Notes under the pieces: model-generated
What the model saw: only the letters and a program-made list of their open reading frames with translations
What the model was told of the DNA's origin: nothing
The model's database searches: none
Position numbers and translations under genes: made by a program
NCBI GenBank assembly: GCA_014361085.1
Contig: JACIWG010000002.1
Location: 1 to 30,403, forward strand
Reading direction: 5' to 3'
Length of the DNA stretch: 30,403 nucleotides
Origin: Nitrososphaeria archaeon
Lineage (GTDB): Archaea; Thermoproteota; Nitrososphaeria; JACIWG01
Part shown: positions 30,379 to 30,403 of the stretch, one piece after another
Layout of the letters: each line of letters opens with the position of its first letter
Numbering within the stretch: position 1 is the first letter of the stretch

Positions 30379-30403
30379 TGGTTCAAATCAAACAATTTTA
30401 ACG
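30371..30403 (+). CDS. Possible start of the next gene (partial)
   Basis: A GTG at 30371 opens a frame (VNNGSNQTILT) that runs off the window. It overlaps the end of the GPN GTPase gene by eight bases and is preceded by a strong AGAGGGGGGGAAG purine stretch. Only eleven codons are visible, so neither the product nor the reality of the gene can be judged. An ATG at 30378 reaches a stop after seven codons and is not a start. Confidence 0.3.
   Translation, partial: MNNGSNQTILT

Noticed and set aside
29970..30395. 141-codon minus-strand frame opposite the GPN GTPase
   Set aside because: The plus strand encodes a complete GPN GTPase with all motifs; this frame is its shadow.

Overview
The window is from a moderately AT-rich, gene-dense archaeal chromosome. 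The protein-coding genes are typically archaeal: archaeal-type ProS and ThrS, RpoK, Alba, EndA, a GPN-loop GTPase, an ATP-dependent DNA ligase, ApgM, and A/V-type ATPase subunits. Ribosomal proteins S25e and S26e, together with a eukaryote-type DNA topoisomerase IB, point to the TACK superphylum. A Bathyarchaeota, Aigarchaeota or Thaumarchaeota-like lineage fits best. The sequence alone does not decide between them, and no 16S rRNA or tRNA gene was seen. TTG starts are common (at least eight genes), and many genes have a TATA-like box about 22-28 bases before the start codon, as expected for leaderless transcripts.

Layout. 1-1530: the 5' part of thrS behind a small Cys/His protein gene, a CDP-alcohol phosphatidyltransferase and S26e. 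1631-5685: an MTA/SAH-type deaminase converging on S-adenosylhomocysteine hydrolase, then prolyl-tRNA synthetase. 5899-9211: a partial A/V-ATPase cluster (subunits I, C and K) interrupted by a small AtpZ-like gene on the opposite strand. 9195-16174: information-processing and metabolic genes, namely a membrane protein, tRNA m1A methyltransferase, a TRAM protein, an R15P isomerase-like eIF2B homologue, a Cys-rich protein, tRNA endonuclease, a PhoU/DUF47 protein, 3-hexulose-6-phosphate synthase and DNA ligase. 16311-17845: S25e, a cyclophilin-like protein, RpoK and Alba.

17963-25660 is a carbohydrate block: phosphoglucose/phosphomannose isomerase, a GT4 glycosyltransferase, a small winged-helix protein, GalT, a glycogen-synthase-like enzyme, a GH57 amylase-type glycosidase and ApgM. 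Together they could interconvert hexose phosphates, nucleotide sugars and a storage glucan, and feed lower glycolysis. 25753-30403 holds topoisomerase IB, a radical SAM protein with an unusually spaced CX4CX2C cluster motif, a zinc-ribbon protein behind a leader with two hairpins, a CinA-like protein, a GPN GTPase and the start of one more reading frame.

There are no CRISPR arrays, insertion sequences, integrases or obvious mobile elements. No gene-free stretch exceeds about 215 bases. The most unusual items are the radical SAM motif, the AtpZ-like gene inside an archaeal ATPase cluster, the double-hairpin leader at 28509-28567, and the topoisomerase IB.
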